Source: DAOPZC01 sp035353175 (GTDB taxonomy: Bacteria; Verrucomicrobiota; Kiritimatiellia; RFP12; UBA1067). From it: a DNA stretch of 64,000 bases. The stretch is taken from contig DAOPZC010000003.1 in the NCBI GenBank assembly GCA_035353175.1, positions 155,324 to 219,323 of the forward strand. Direction: 5' to 3'. The notes beneath the pieces are model-generated. The model saw nothing but the letters and a program-made list of their open reading frames with translations. It was not told the origin of the DNA and made no database searches. The position numbers and the translations under genes are program-made. This document shows, piece after piece, positions 51,989-59,979 of this stretch (position 1 is the first letter of the stretch; each line of letters opens with the position of its first letter).

Positions 51989-54895
51989 TCATCGCACAAA
52001 AATCGCGGTTCCCGGCGGAGACCAGCGCACGTAGGCGACGCCGCCGGCACCGACTCTGACCCGCAAGCTCACCGTCGGCTCCACGCCGTCCATGGCCACG
52101 GTCCACTTCGAAGCGTCAAACCCGCCGGCCACCTGCAGGAACGGCGCATTGAGCGCAACCGGCGCAAGGCCGGTCTGATTGCGGACGCGGACGACACCGC
52201 CGTTGGCCGTCAGCGCACTCACTTTCAGCGGCACCGTCTGGCTCGCAAGCACGTCAAACCCGGCACCGTCCTCCAGCGTGACGTCCGCCACCGTTCCCGT
52301 ACCTCCCAAAAATCCGCCGCTCTTCACGGTGACCGCGCTCGCCGACAGCGAGCCGTCCACGCGCAACACACCCTGCGTGACCAGCGTCGGCCCCGAATAG
52401 CTGTTGTCCGTGGAGGCCAAACGCAGCGTGCCCGAGCCGGACTTCAGAAGGCCGCACTTGAAGGTGACATTCTTGAAGAACGTCGGACTGTTAGGCCAGG
52501 CGGGGATGTCCTGCAAGGGCGCTTCAAAGGTCACATCGGGGTTCGCGTCTGCCGTGATGTCGCGGACCACGAATTCGGTCTTGCCGTTGTAGTTGGTCTT
52601 GCCGACCGGGTAGTCGACGGAGAAATCGAGGCTGTACCCGAGGCTGAAGCGGCAGTTGCTGCCGACGACCGCGAACGTATAGGCGTTCGTGCCTTCAAAA
52701 ACCGTCCTGCCGCCGAGCCCCATCACGCCCCACACTTTCGAACTGGCGGTGCCGCCGTTGTAGATGACTTTCGCATTGTGGAACGTGAGCGGGCCGAAGC
52801 CGTTGCAGGTGCCGTTCGCCAGGCGCAGCGTGGCGTTTGAAACGACGGTCGCCATCTTGACGGAGGAGGCCAGTTGGCCCAGCGTGTCAGACTGCATGAA
52901 GGACAGCTCCCCGCCCGAACGGACCAGCAGCGTGCGGGTCGTTACCTGGGGATTGCCCACACAGCTGTTGACCTTGTTCTCACCGTTGCCGCCGTAAGGC
53001 ACGAGCAGCACGCCCTCCGCGACATCGATGTCGCCGGAGAAGGTGGAGGCGTGGTTCGCCAAGCTCAGCGTGCCGGGCCCCCTCTTGCCGAAGTTGCTGG
53101 GGACGGGGAACTGCTTGACGTCGCCCCACGGCGCCGGGCCGTCGTCGATCGGCATGCTGACCGTCACGTCGACGTTGGCGTTGCCCGTGATGTCGTCCGG
53201 GGTAAAGTAGACCATGCCGTTGATGCCGCAGCGCATCAGGCTGGTGTTGTTGTTGGCGAGCGTGTAGGCGTTCGTGCCCTTGAAGGCCACGTCGCCGTCG
53301 AAATAGAAGGTGCCCCATTTGGCGTTCATCAGCCACAGGGTCGCCGTGACGACGTTGGTGTAGGTCGCCAGAAAGACATTGGTGCTCGTGGCCACTGTCA
53401 CGTCGCCTTGGGTGACCTCGTATACCTCAGACTGGTAGACAAAGTTGGTGTAGGCGACCGAGATTCTGTTCGTGTACTGCGCCAAGACCGCGTCGATGGG
53501 GGTCGCGAGGTAAGTGGCGACCGTGTTCGCCGAGATCTGGTTGGTCACGGTCGTCGTCTCGCCGCCGGAGGTCGTGCTGACGACCTGGTTCGAGACCGTG
53601 ACCACATTGGCGGCGTTGGTGTAATAGCCGGGCTGGTAGGAGACGTTGCCCGCAGCATGCCCGGAGTAGTCCAGTTTCGCGTTGTTCAGGACCAGCGGGC
53701 CAAAGGAGTTGACTTTGCCCGCCGTCTGCTTCAGCGTGCCCCCGTCAACCTCGATCGTGATCAGCGAGCGCGAATAGGCCTGCCCCATCACGTCCGACTG
53801 GTTGAAGTGCAACACCGCGTTCGTGCCGACGTAAAGGCGGTGCGGCACGCGGGGGTTGCCCAGCGGCGAATAGGGGGCTGTACGGGAAACTTGCCGCCCG
53901 TTCAGGAACAGCGTGCCTTCGGCCACGCTGACGTCCCCCGTATAAAAATTCTTCGGGTAGCTGAGTTCCAGCGTGCCCGGCCCTTTCTTGGTGAAGCGGG
54001 TGTTCACGCCGTTGTCGTAAGGCGTGTAGCCGATGGGGAGTCCGAAGATGACGTCGGAGTTGGCGTTTCCGGTGATGTCCGCGACAACCAGATCGCTCGG
54101 CTCGTACTTGCCGAAGGTGAAACCGCAGGTGCTCTCGTTGCCGACGACCGGGAAGTTATAGACGTTCGTCCCGCGGAAGACGACGTTGCTGCCGAAGGTC
54201 ATCGTACCCCAGTAACGCCAACTTACGGGCTGCCCGCCGGAATAGGTCAGCTTGGCGTTGTCGAAAATCACGGGGCCGACGATGTTGCCGCAATCCGGAG
54301 GCATGTTCAGCGTGCCGCCGACGATGTTCAGCGTCGTCAGGATGCGACTCGTCGAATGGCCGCCCCCGAAGGTGCCATAGTTCTTGAGCGTCAGCGCGGC
54401 GTCATTCGTCACGGTGATCGTCCGCGCCGCGCGCGGATTACCCAGTGTGCCCCATGTTGCGTTCACCGCATCGTTGTTGGCGTCGGAGATCAGTTCGCCG
54501 CCCTCGATCAGCAGGTCGCCCGCATACGTATGATTCATGTTGTTGATGCGGAGCGTCCCGGGACCGCTCTTGATGAACTTCGTGACCGCGACGAGGTTGC
54601 TGCCAGCCAGCAGATAAGGGACGCTGTTCGAGAAGACGACGCTGCCGGCCGACACCGCTTCCGAAAACGTCACGTTAGTAACGGAAGTCGAATCATCGAA
54701 CCGCACGTCCGATCCGGGCGCGAAGGCCACCGTCTCGCCTTGGCTCGACCAGTTCAGGTCCGACGTGTTCCACGCGGCGCTCGCACCGCCCAGCCACAGC
54801 AATTCGTCCGCCTTCGCCACTTCTGCGACACACACCGCCAACCAAGCCCCGGCAAAAAACCGGAGGCCGCGTTTCGCCAGAACATCCGAATCCAT
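51989..54895 (-). CDS. Large exported beta-strand-repeat protein (968 aa)
   Basis: Start at ATG 54895 after AGGAAGAG, signal peptide to about residue 29. Three repeats of about 240 residues each contain 'KSGPGTLRINN', 'KKGPGTLELSY' or 'KRGPGTLSLAN', then 'GDLLIEGG/GDVSVAEG', 'LGNPR', a '(F)GPLVLNNAKLDYSG' strand and 'DITGNANSDVIFGLPI'. Around residues 440-510 a Thr/Val/Asn-rich insert interrupts the second repeat. The end has a classic autotransporter-repeat strand ('VTVKSGGFLGGTGTVADVTL') and finishes 'SPPGTAIFVR' with no barrel. Probably a surface beta-helix. Confidence 0.87.
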   Translation of the reverse strand: MDSDVLAKRGLRFFAGAWLAVCVAEVAKADELLWLGGASAAWNTSDLNWSSQGETVAFAPGSDVRFDDSTSVTNVTFSEAVSAGSVVFSNSVPYLLAGSNLVAVTKFIKSGPGTLRINNMNHTYAGDLLIEGGELISDANNDAVNATWGTLGNPRAARTITVTNDAALTLKNYGTFGGGHSTSRILTTLNIVGGTLNMPPDCGNIVGPVIFDNAKLTYSGGQPVSWRYWGTMTFGSNVVFRGTNVYNFPVVGNESTCGFTFGKYEPSDLVVADITGNANSDVIFGLPIGYTPYDNGVNTRFTKKGPGTLELSYPKNFYTGDVSVAEGTLFLNGRQVSRTAPYSPLGNPRVPHRLYVGTNAVLHFNQSDVMGQAYSRSLITIEVDGGTLKQTAGKVNSFGPLVLNNAKLDYSGHAAGNVSYQPGYYTNAANVVTVSNQVVSTTSGGETTTVTNQISANTVATYLATPIDAVLAQYTNRISVAYTNFVYQSEVYEVTQGDVTVATSTNVFLATYTNVVTATLWLMNAKWGTFYFDGDVAFKGTNAYTLANNNTSLMRCGINGMVYFTPDDITGNANVDVTVSMPIDDGPAPWGDVKQFPVPSNFGKRGPGTLSLANHASTFSGDIDVAEGVLLVPYGGNGENKVNSCVGNPQVTTRTLLVRSGGELSFMQSDTLGQLASSVKMATVVSNATLRLANGTCNGFGPLTFHNAKVIYNGGTASSKVWGVMGLGGRTVFEGTNAYTFAVVGSNCRFSLGYSLDFSVDYPVGKTNYNGKTEFVVRDITADANPDVTFEAPLQDIPAWPNSPTFFKNVTFKCGLLKSGSGTLRLASTDNSYSGPTLVTQGVLRVDGSLSASAVTVKSGGFLGGTGTVADVTLEDGAGFDVLASQTVPLKVSALTANGGVVRVRNQTGLAPVALNAPFLQVAGGFDASKWTVAMDGVEPTVSLRVRVGAGGVAYVRWSPPGTAIFVR

Positions 54896-55011
54896 CCGTG
54901 CTCTTCCTTTCTTTTCTGCTTCGGGTGCCAGTACACCAAAGTCCTGTTAGCCCTTTGTGAACCCTTCGCAAAAAACAGGCATCGGCCGAGCGACCGGCAT
55001 TCCCTGACCGT

Positions 55012-56373
55012 TTAAACCGCTTGGTAGGGTTGCGTCCACGCCACCTGCACATCGGGATGGAAGTGGCGCGTATAGCCGCTCGGCACGCTGGACTCGACCT
55101 TGGCGCGGACATAGAGATCGTCCGAGGCCATCCGGTAAGACGCCTCCGTCCCTTCAACCAGCTTGACCGTCTTGCCGATGTCAGCGGAGTAGACCGGGAT
55201 CGTGCGCGCCCCGCGGCCCTTCTCGGCGGGGCTCTCCACCGTGCGGACAGACTGATCGAACCCGCGCTTCGTGGTGATGAACCGGATGCGGTAGGTGACG
55301 CCCGGCACCGCCTGCACCTTCACGCGCAGCGTGCGGTCGGCCGCGCTGAACGCCACGTCTTCCAGCGACACGCCAGTGGAAGCATAGAAGTCGCCCGCGT
55401 GCATCGCCCCCAGCAGCGCCTCGGGCGTCAGCGCCGCGCTGCGTACCATGACCCAGGCGTCCGCCAGACGTTGCTCCGGCGTGCGGTTGAGGTAGTAGTG
55501 CGTATCGTCCGAGCCGACGCCGAAGAGCAGCGGCTGTCCCTTGAGGCAGCGGAAGGCGTTGACCGTGTCCCAGAACGAATCGCAGGTCACGCCCATCGCG
55601 TCCGGATGCGGCGCGAAAGCCGAGCCGCCGTTGCAGATCTCGAAAAACTTCACCTCGGGATTGTCGATCAAGTTCTGCGGCTTGATATCCCAATAGACCC
55701 ACTGCGGATGGTTCAGCATCAGCAGGGAGGGCCGCCGCTGCTGCTTGGCCAGCTCCGCAACTTCGGCCGCGTTCTGGCGAATCAACCCGCTCACGGTCAG
55801 CGACTCGTCCTTGATGGTTTTGCTCAGCGGCCCGCCTTTGACAGAGGCGACCGCTTCCGGCAGGTTGAGATAATTCAGATGGACGTTGATCCCGTTGAGG
55901 ACCTGCGTGATCTCCACTGCGGGCATCAGGAGGAACTTGCCAGACTCGTTGAAGCGCTTCTGCATCTCTTCATAGGTCTTGAGCCGCACGGAGGTCTTGC
56001 CGTTCTCTTGGCGGATATCCGCCTCCTTGCCGAATGCCTGCGCGTAGGCGTCGAAGATCGGGCGCGTCACAGCCGGCGGCCACTTGGTTTCCTTGTCCGC
56101 GACCGTCCTCCAGCCATTTATATCGGACGCGAAAAGGTTGTGATCGCTCAGCGCCAAGAAATCGTAGCCGAGCTTTTTGTAGATGTCGACCGCCTGTTCC
56201 GGAAAGACGCGCCCGTCCGACCAATAGGTGTGCATGTGAAACATGCCGCGTCGCCAACCGCCAGCCGCCGCGACGCCGGAGTTTGACACCGACGACCGGC
56301 ATCCCGCCAGCAGACCCAGCCCGCTGTACCCCATCGCCTTCAGCGCCTCGCGGCGCGTGATGCAAGCTCTCAT
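55012..56373 (-). CDS. Exported PHP-domain phosphoesterase
   Basis: 453 residues. The start (MRACITRREALKAMGYSGLG) has a twin-arginine-like 'TRREALK' and a lipobox 'LLAGC', so it is probably a Tat-exported lipoprotein; AGGGG precedes the ATG. The PHP metal site is clear: 'HMHTYWSDGRVFPEQAVDIY', 'LALSDHN', 'MPAVEIT', 'LNHPQW' and 'GVGSDDTHY'. PHP proteins hydrolyse phosphate esters using two or three metal ions. Given the nearby phosphodiesterases, a phosphorus-scavenging role is plausible but not shown. It could be co-transcribed with the 968-residue gene 116 bases downstream. Confidence 0.85.
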   Translation of the reverse strand: MRACITRREALKAMGYSGLGLLAGCRSSVSNSGVAAAGGWRRGMFHMHTYWSDGRVFPEQAVDIYKKLGYDFLALSDHNLFASDINGWRTVADKETKWPPAVTRPIFDAYAQAFGKEADIRQENGKTSVRLKTYEEMQKRFNESGKFLLMPAVEITQVLNGINVHLNYLNLPEAVASVKGGPLSKTIKDESLTVSGLIRQNAAEVAELAKQQRRPSLLMLNHPQWVYWDIKPQNLIDNPEVKFFEICNGGSAFAPHPDAMGVTCDSFWDTVNAFRCLKGQPLLFGVGSDDTHYYLNRTPEQRLADAWVMVRSAALTPEALLGAMHAGDFYASTGVSLEDVAFSAADRTLRVKVQAVPGVTYRIRFITTKRGFDQSVRTVESPAEKGRGARTIPVYSADIGKTVKLVEGTEASYRMASDDLYVRAKVESSVPSGYTRHFHPDVQVAWTQPYQAV

Positions 56374-56606
56374 GTTTTATTTCCCCTGTCGTTTTGCGTG
56401 GGCAATCCGCGTAAACGCCTCCTAGCCAGCCGTCTCTTGCGATGCCCGAAAAGAAACCCTAACCGCCATTCCCTTTCATGATGCCACAAATGTGCGCCGC
56501 TCGGACATCCGTCTGAATGGAGTATTTATTGGGTAGACTCCCCGCCGTCGGCGGATCCGCGGAAGGGCAGAACTACCTAATTTTCCGGCAACCCGGACGC
56601 CGCGCA

Positions 56607-57899
56607 TCACTCCTGTACGGGCGCGTCCATTTCCAGCCGCCGGGCGTGCGCGAGCAGATAGCGCTCGGCCTCGGCACACCAAAGCCCGTTGTTGCGGCCG
56701 CAGATCTCGGCCAGCGCGGCATAGAAGGGCTCCGTCTGGCCGAGCTTGGCGAAATCCTCCAGCGCGGTCAGCGGCAGCGCGACGTGCGTGTAGATCAGTT
56801 TCTTGCCGCCCGGAATCGCGGGCAGGTTCAGCGTCGCCTCGCGCGCCGCATCCAGCCCGCCCACGTGCGTCACCATGACCGAAGGATTGACGCGGCCCTC
56901 GGCCGAGAGGGCGATCGAGTCGATCATGTCCCGGGCGTTGCCGCCGGACGAGCCCACCACGTGGTGTCCGCTGTAATGGACGTCATAGAAGTTGAAGGGG
57001 GCCTTGAACTTCGGGTCGGTCGGCCCGGCGAAGAAGTTCAGGCATCCCAGGAAGCCGAGCAGCGCCGAGGCCTGCTCGATCAGCGCCGCCACCGGCGCGA
57101 AAACGAACACGTCGTCGAAGCCCTGTCCGCCGTTCAGCGCCTTGAGGGCCGGCACCGGATCGTCCATCTCCCGCGTGTTGACGAACTGCAGATCGACGCC
57201 CGCCGCGCGCGCGGCCGCTTCGGGGAACAGCTGGCGCGCGCGCGCCAGACGCGCCGGATCGACGTCGGTCACCACCAGCCGGCCCGGGCGGTTCTCCTTG
57301 CCGTGCAGCGCCAGATCGATCGCGCCCAGCCCCATCGGGCCACAGCCCGCGAGGATGATCATGCTGCCGCCCGCCTTCACGCCCATCTTTAAATCGTATT
57401 CCCCAAGCTTGTAGTGGTACGTGCTGCGGAAGGCCCCCATGATGCAGGAGAAGGGTTCGCCGAGCGAAGCCTTGTAGTAGGCGTCCCCGTGGTACGGGAG
57501 CAGGCAGTCCATGTCCATCACCGTCTTGGGGATCAGGATGCGCGTGGCCTCCCCCCCGATCGTCTGCCAGGCGTAGCCGATCGTGTAGACCTCGCGGCCC
57601 GGCACATTCAGCGCCGGCTGCACGCTGTACTTCTGCCCGGCGCGGAATTTGTGCCGCCAGTTTTTCCCGACCTTCAGGATGCGGCCGCAGAACTCGTGGC
57701 CGATAATGGTCGGATGCTGCGCCACATCCTTGGGCACACGCTTGTGCCGGGTGCCCTGCATAGCGGCCTTGTAGTCCGACATGCAGATGCTGTTGGACAC
57801 GATGTCGGCGAGGATGTCGTCGTCGGTCATTTCGGGCAGTTCAAACCGCTCCAACCGCAGATCCTTTTCTCCATACAGCCGTAAGGCGAGTGATTGCAT
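56607..57899 (-). CDS. Zinc-type medium-chain dehydrogenase, SorE-like
   Basis: 430 residues from ATG 57899, with GAGAGGGAG upstream; the longer frame is rejected. Features: 'NSICMSDYKAAMQG' (catalytic zinc Cys), 'PTIIGHEFCGRI' (GHE), 'ILAGCGPMGLGAIDLAL' (nucleotide fold) and 'VVTDVDPARLARA', whose Asp favours NAD. No four-cysteine structural zinc loop is seen. Overall it is closest to L-sorbose-1-phosphate reductase (SorE) type dehydrogenases, which act on sugar or polyol phosphates. It has its own promoter and lies after the two LuxR-glycerol kinase genes. Confidence 0.8.
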   Translation of the reverse strand: MQSLALRLYGEKDLRLERFELPEMTDDDILADIVSNSICMSDYKAAMQGTRHKRVPKDVAQHPTIIGHEFCGRILKVGKNWRHKFRAGQKYSVQPALNVPGREVYTIGYAWQTIGGEATRILIPKTVMDMDCLLPYHGDAYYKASLGEPFSCIMGAFRSTYHYKLGEYDLKMGVKAGGSMIILAGCGPMGLGAIDLALHGKENRPGRLVVTDVDPARLARARQLFPEAAARAAGVDLQFVNTREMDDPVPALKALNGGQGFDDVFVFAPVAALIEQASALLGFLGCLNFFAGPTDPKFKAPFNFYDVHYSGHHVVGSSGGNARDMIDSIALSAEGRVNPSVMVTHVGGLDAAREATLNLPAIPGGKKLIYTHVALPLTALEDFAKLGQTEPFYAALAEICGRNNGLWCAEAERYLLAHARRLEMDAPVQE

Positions 57900-57960
57900 G
57901 CTTCGGTTCTCCCTCTCTTTGAACCCTCGCCATTTTCCAAAAAAAGCTGACGATCCGAAG

Positions 57961-57999
57961 AGTGAAGTCACTGTAATGGCCGCGCATGCATGTTTTCAA
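57961..57999 (-). promoter_or_regulatory. Promoter of the SorE-like gene with small palindrome
   Basis: On the minus strand: TTGAAA (57999-57994), an 18-base spacer and TACAGT (57975-57970). AGTGA-AG-TCACT (57961-57972) overlaps the -10 and may be an operator. Confidence 0.6.
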
Positions 58000-58124
58000 C
58001 ACCGGAACCAGAGTACTTTTTAGGTAGTTTCGGTCACGTTCGGGCGTTTCGACGCCATCCCCCGGCGGCAGCTCCCTGTGGTGTCCTGCCCGTTAAAACA
58101 TCGCCGCCGCCCCGTCCCGAAGCA

Positions 58125-59924
58125 TCATCTTCCCCAAAACACCGCGGTCTCCAACGCCCGCTCCCACCCTTTAATAAGCTGCAGCAGGCGTTCGCTGTTC
58201 ATCAAGGGCACGTACCGCCGATCTTCCGACCACTGCCGGTCAATCTCCGCCTGGCTGGACCAATACCCGACCGCCAAACCCGCCAGATAGGCCGCCCCCA
58301 GCGCCATGGACTCGCCGGCTTTGGGACGGCTGACCGGAACCCCCAAGATATCAGACTGGAACTGCATCAGCAGATCGTTCTCGGTCACCCGGCCGTCCAC
58401 GCGGAACCCGGCGATCGAAATACCCGAATCCGCCTCCATCGCCTTCAACACGTCGCGGGTCTGAAAGGCGATGCCTTCGAGCGCGGCGCGCGCGATGTGG
58501 CCCGCCTTCGAATCGCGCGTCAACCCCATCAGCGTCCCGCGCGCCTGCCGCTGCCAGTGCGGCGCGCCCAAGCCGTCGAACGCGGGCACCATGTACACGC
58601 CGCCGTTGTCCGGCACCGTGGCCGCCAGCTTCTCGGCGTCGGCCGTCTCGCGGATCAGGCCCAAGCCCTCCCGCAGCCATTCGAGCGCGGCCTCGGCCAC
58701 GAAAATCCCGCCCTCGAGGGCGTAAACCACCTGACCGTCCACAGCCCACGCGATGGTCGTCAGCAGATTGTTCTTCGAGCGGATCGGCGTGTTGCCCGTG
58801 TTCATCATCATGAAGCAGCCGGTGCCATACGAGCACTTCACCATTCCCGGCGAAACACAGCGCTGGCCGAACAGGGCCGCCTGCTGGTCGCCGACAATGC
58901 CCGCGATCGGCACGCCATCGGCCAGAAAGGGTTCCCGCGTCACCCCGTACACCTCGCTGGAGGGCCGGACCTGCGGCAGCATACACGCGGGTATGCCGAA
59001 GAACGCCAACAGCTCGCGGTCCCACTCCCCCGTGTGGATGTTGTACAGCATCGTGCGCGACGCGTTCGAGGCGTCGGTCACATGCACCTCGCCGCGCGTA
59101 CAGTTCCAGACCAGCCACGTGTCCACCGTCCCGAAAAGCAGCCGCCCCGCTTCCGCCCGGCGGCGGGCGCCGGCCACATGGTCGAGGATCCATTTGACCT
59201 TGGTGGCGGAAAAGAACGCGTCCGGCACCAGACCGGTTTTGTCGCGGATCCATTCGGCGCGGCCGTCCCTTTTCATCTGTTCGCAGACATCGGCGGTGCG
59301 GCCGTCCGACCAACTGATCGCCGGATAGACCGGACGCCCCGTTTCGCGATCCCAAACCAGCGTCGTTTCGCGCTGGTTCGTGATGCCGACGGCCGCAATG
59401 CGGTTGCCGGTCAGCCCCGCCGACGCGAGCGCCTCGGCGGCCACCCCCGCCTGGGTCGACCAGATCGACAGGCCGTCCTGCTCCACCCATCCCTCGCGCG
59501 GCGAGTTCTGCTCCAGCCTTTTCTGCGCGAAGGAGACGGCTTTGCCGTCGTGGTCGAAAACCACCGCGCGCGAATGGGTGGAGCCTTGATCCAGCGCCAG
59601 CACATAGTGCCGCCCGGCCCCGCGGGCGCGGGGCGCCCTGAAAAGCGGACCGGTTTTCGATTCCGCAAGCGCGATGGCCTCCTTGCGCGAATGCACGCGG
59701 ATCTTCTTGTACATGTTTCTGGCGTGCACCGCCACCGTGGTCGCGCTCAGCCCCAACTCGGCCGCGATCTCCTTGTTGCTGAGGCCGCCGGCGATGCGCT
59801 TCAGCACGTCCCGCTCGCGCACCGTGAGTAACGGCTCGGCAGTCGCGGCGCGCCCTTTCTGAGACGCACCGGATCCCGTCATTTCCCCGCCCGGTGGGGC
59901 CTTTCCTGTTGCGACACCACTCAT
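58125..59924 (-). CDS. glpK: LuxR-type DNA-binding domain fused to glycerol kinase, copy 1
   Basis: 599 residues from ATG 59924; TTG 59969 or ATG 59882 are also possible. Residues about 30-85 are a LuxR/GerE helix-turn-helix ('LTVRERDVLKRIAGGLSNKE', 'LGLSATTVAVHARNMYKKIR'). The remaining 500 residues are a full FGGY glycerol kinase: 'ALDQGSTHSRAVVFDHDG', 'GITNQRETTLVWD' (glycerol-binding R and E), 'GDQQAALFGQ' (catalytic Asp) and 'YGTGCFMMMNTG'. The usual GGA adenine motif near the end is changed to 'VDGRVTEN', and the FBP-binding GGKGG loop of the E. coli enzyme is absent. It is either a kinase with its own DNA-binding domain or a glycerol-sensing regulator. Confidence 0.88.
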   Translation of the reverse strand: MSGVATGKAPPGGEMTGSGASQKGRAATAEPLLTVRERDVLKRIAGGLSNKEIAAELGLSATTVAVHARNMYKKIRVHSRKEAIALAESKTGPLFRAPRARGAGRHYVLALDQGSTHSRAVVFDHDGKAVSFAQKRLEQNSPREGWVEQDGLSIWSTQAGVAAEALASAGLTGNRIAAVGITNQRETTLVWDRETGRPVYPAISWSDGRTADVCEQMKRDGRAEWIRDKTGLVPDAFFSATKVKWILDHVAGARRRAEAGRLLFGTVDTWLVWNCTRGEVHVTDASNASRTMLYNIHTGEWDRELLAFFGIPACMLPQVRPSSEVYGVTREPFLADGVPIAGIVGDQQAALFGQRCVSPGMVKCSYGTGCFMMMNTGNTPIRSKNNLLTTIAWAVDGQVVYALEGGIFVAEAALEWLREGLGLIRETADAEKLAATVPDNGGVYMVPAFDGLGAPHWQRQARGTLMGLTRDSKAGHIARAALEGIAFQTRDVLKAMEADSGISIAGFRVDGRVTENDLLMQFQSDILGVPVSRPKAGESMALGAAYLAGLAVGYWSSQAEIDRQWSEDRRYVPLMNSERLLQLIKGWERALETAVFWGR

Positions 59925-59979
59925 AGTCAGGGAAGGATGTTGCGCGATCCTTTCGCGCCGGACAAGCAAAAAGCGGAAG

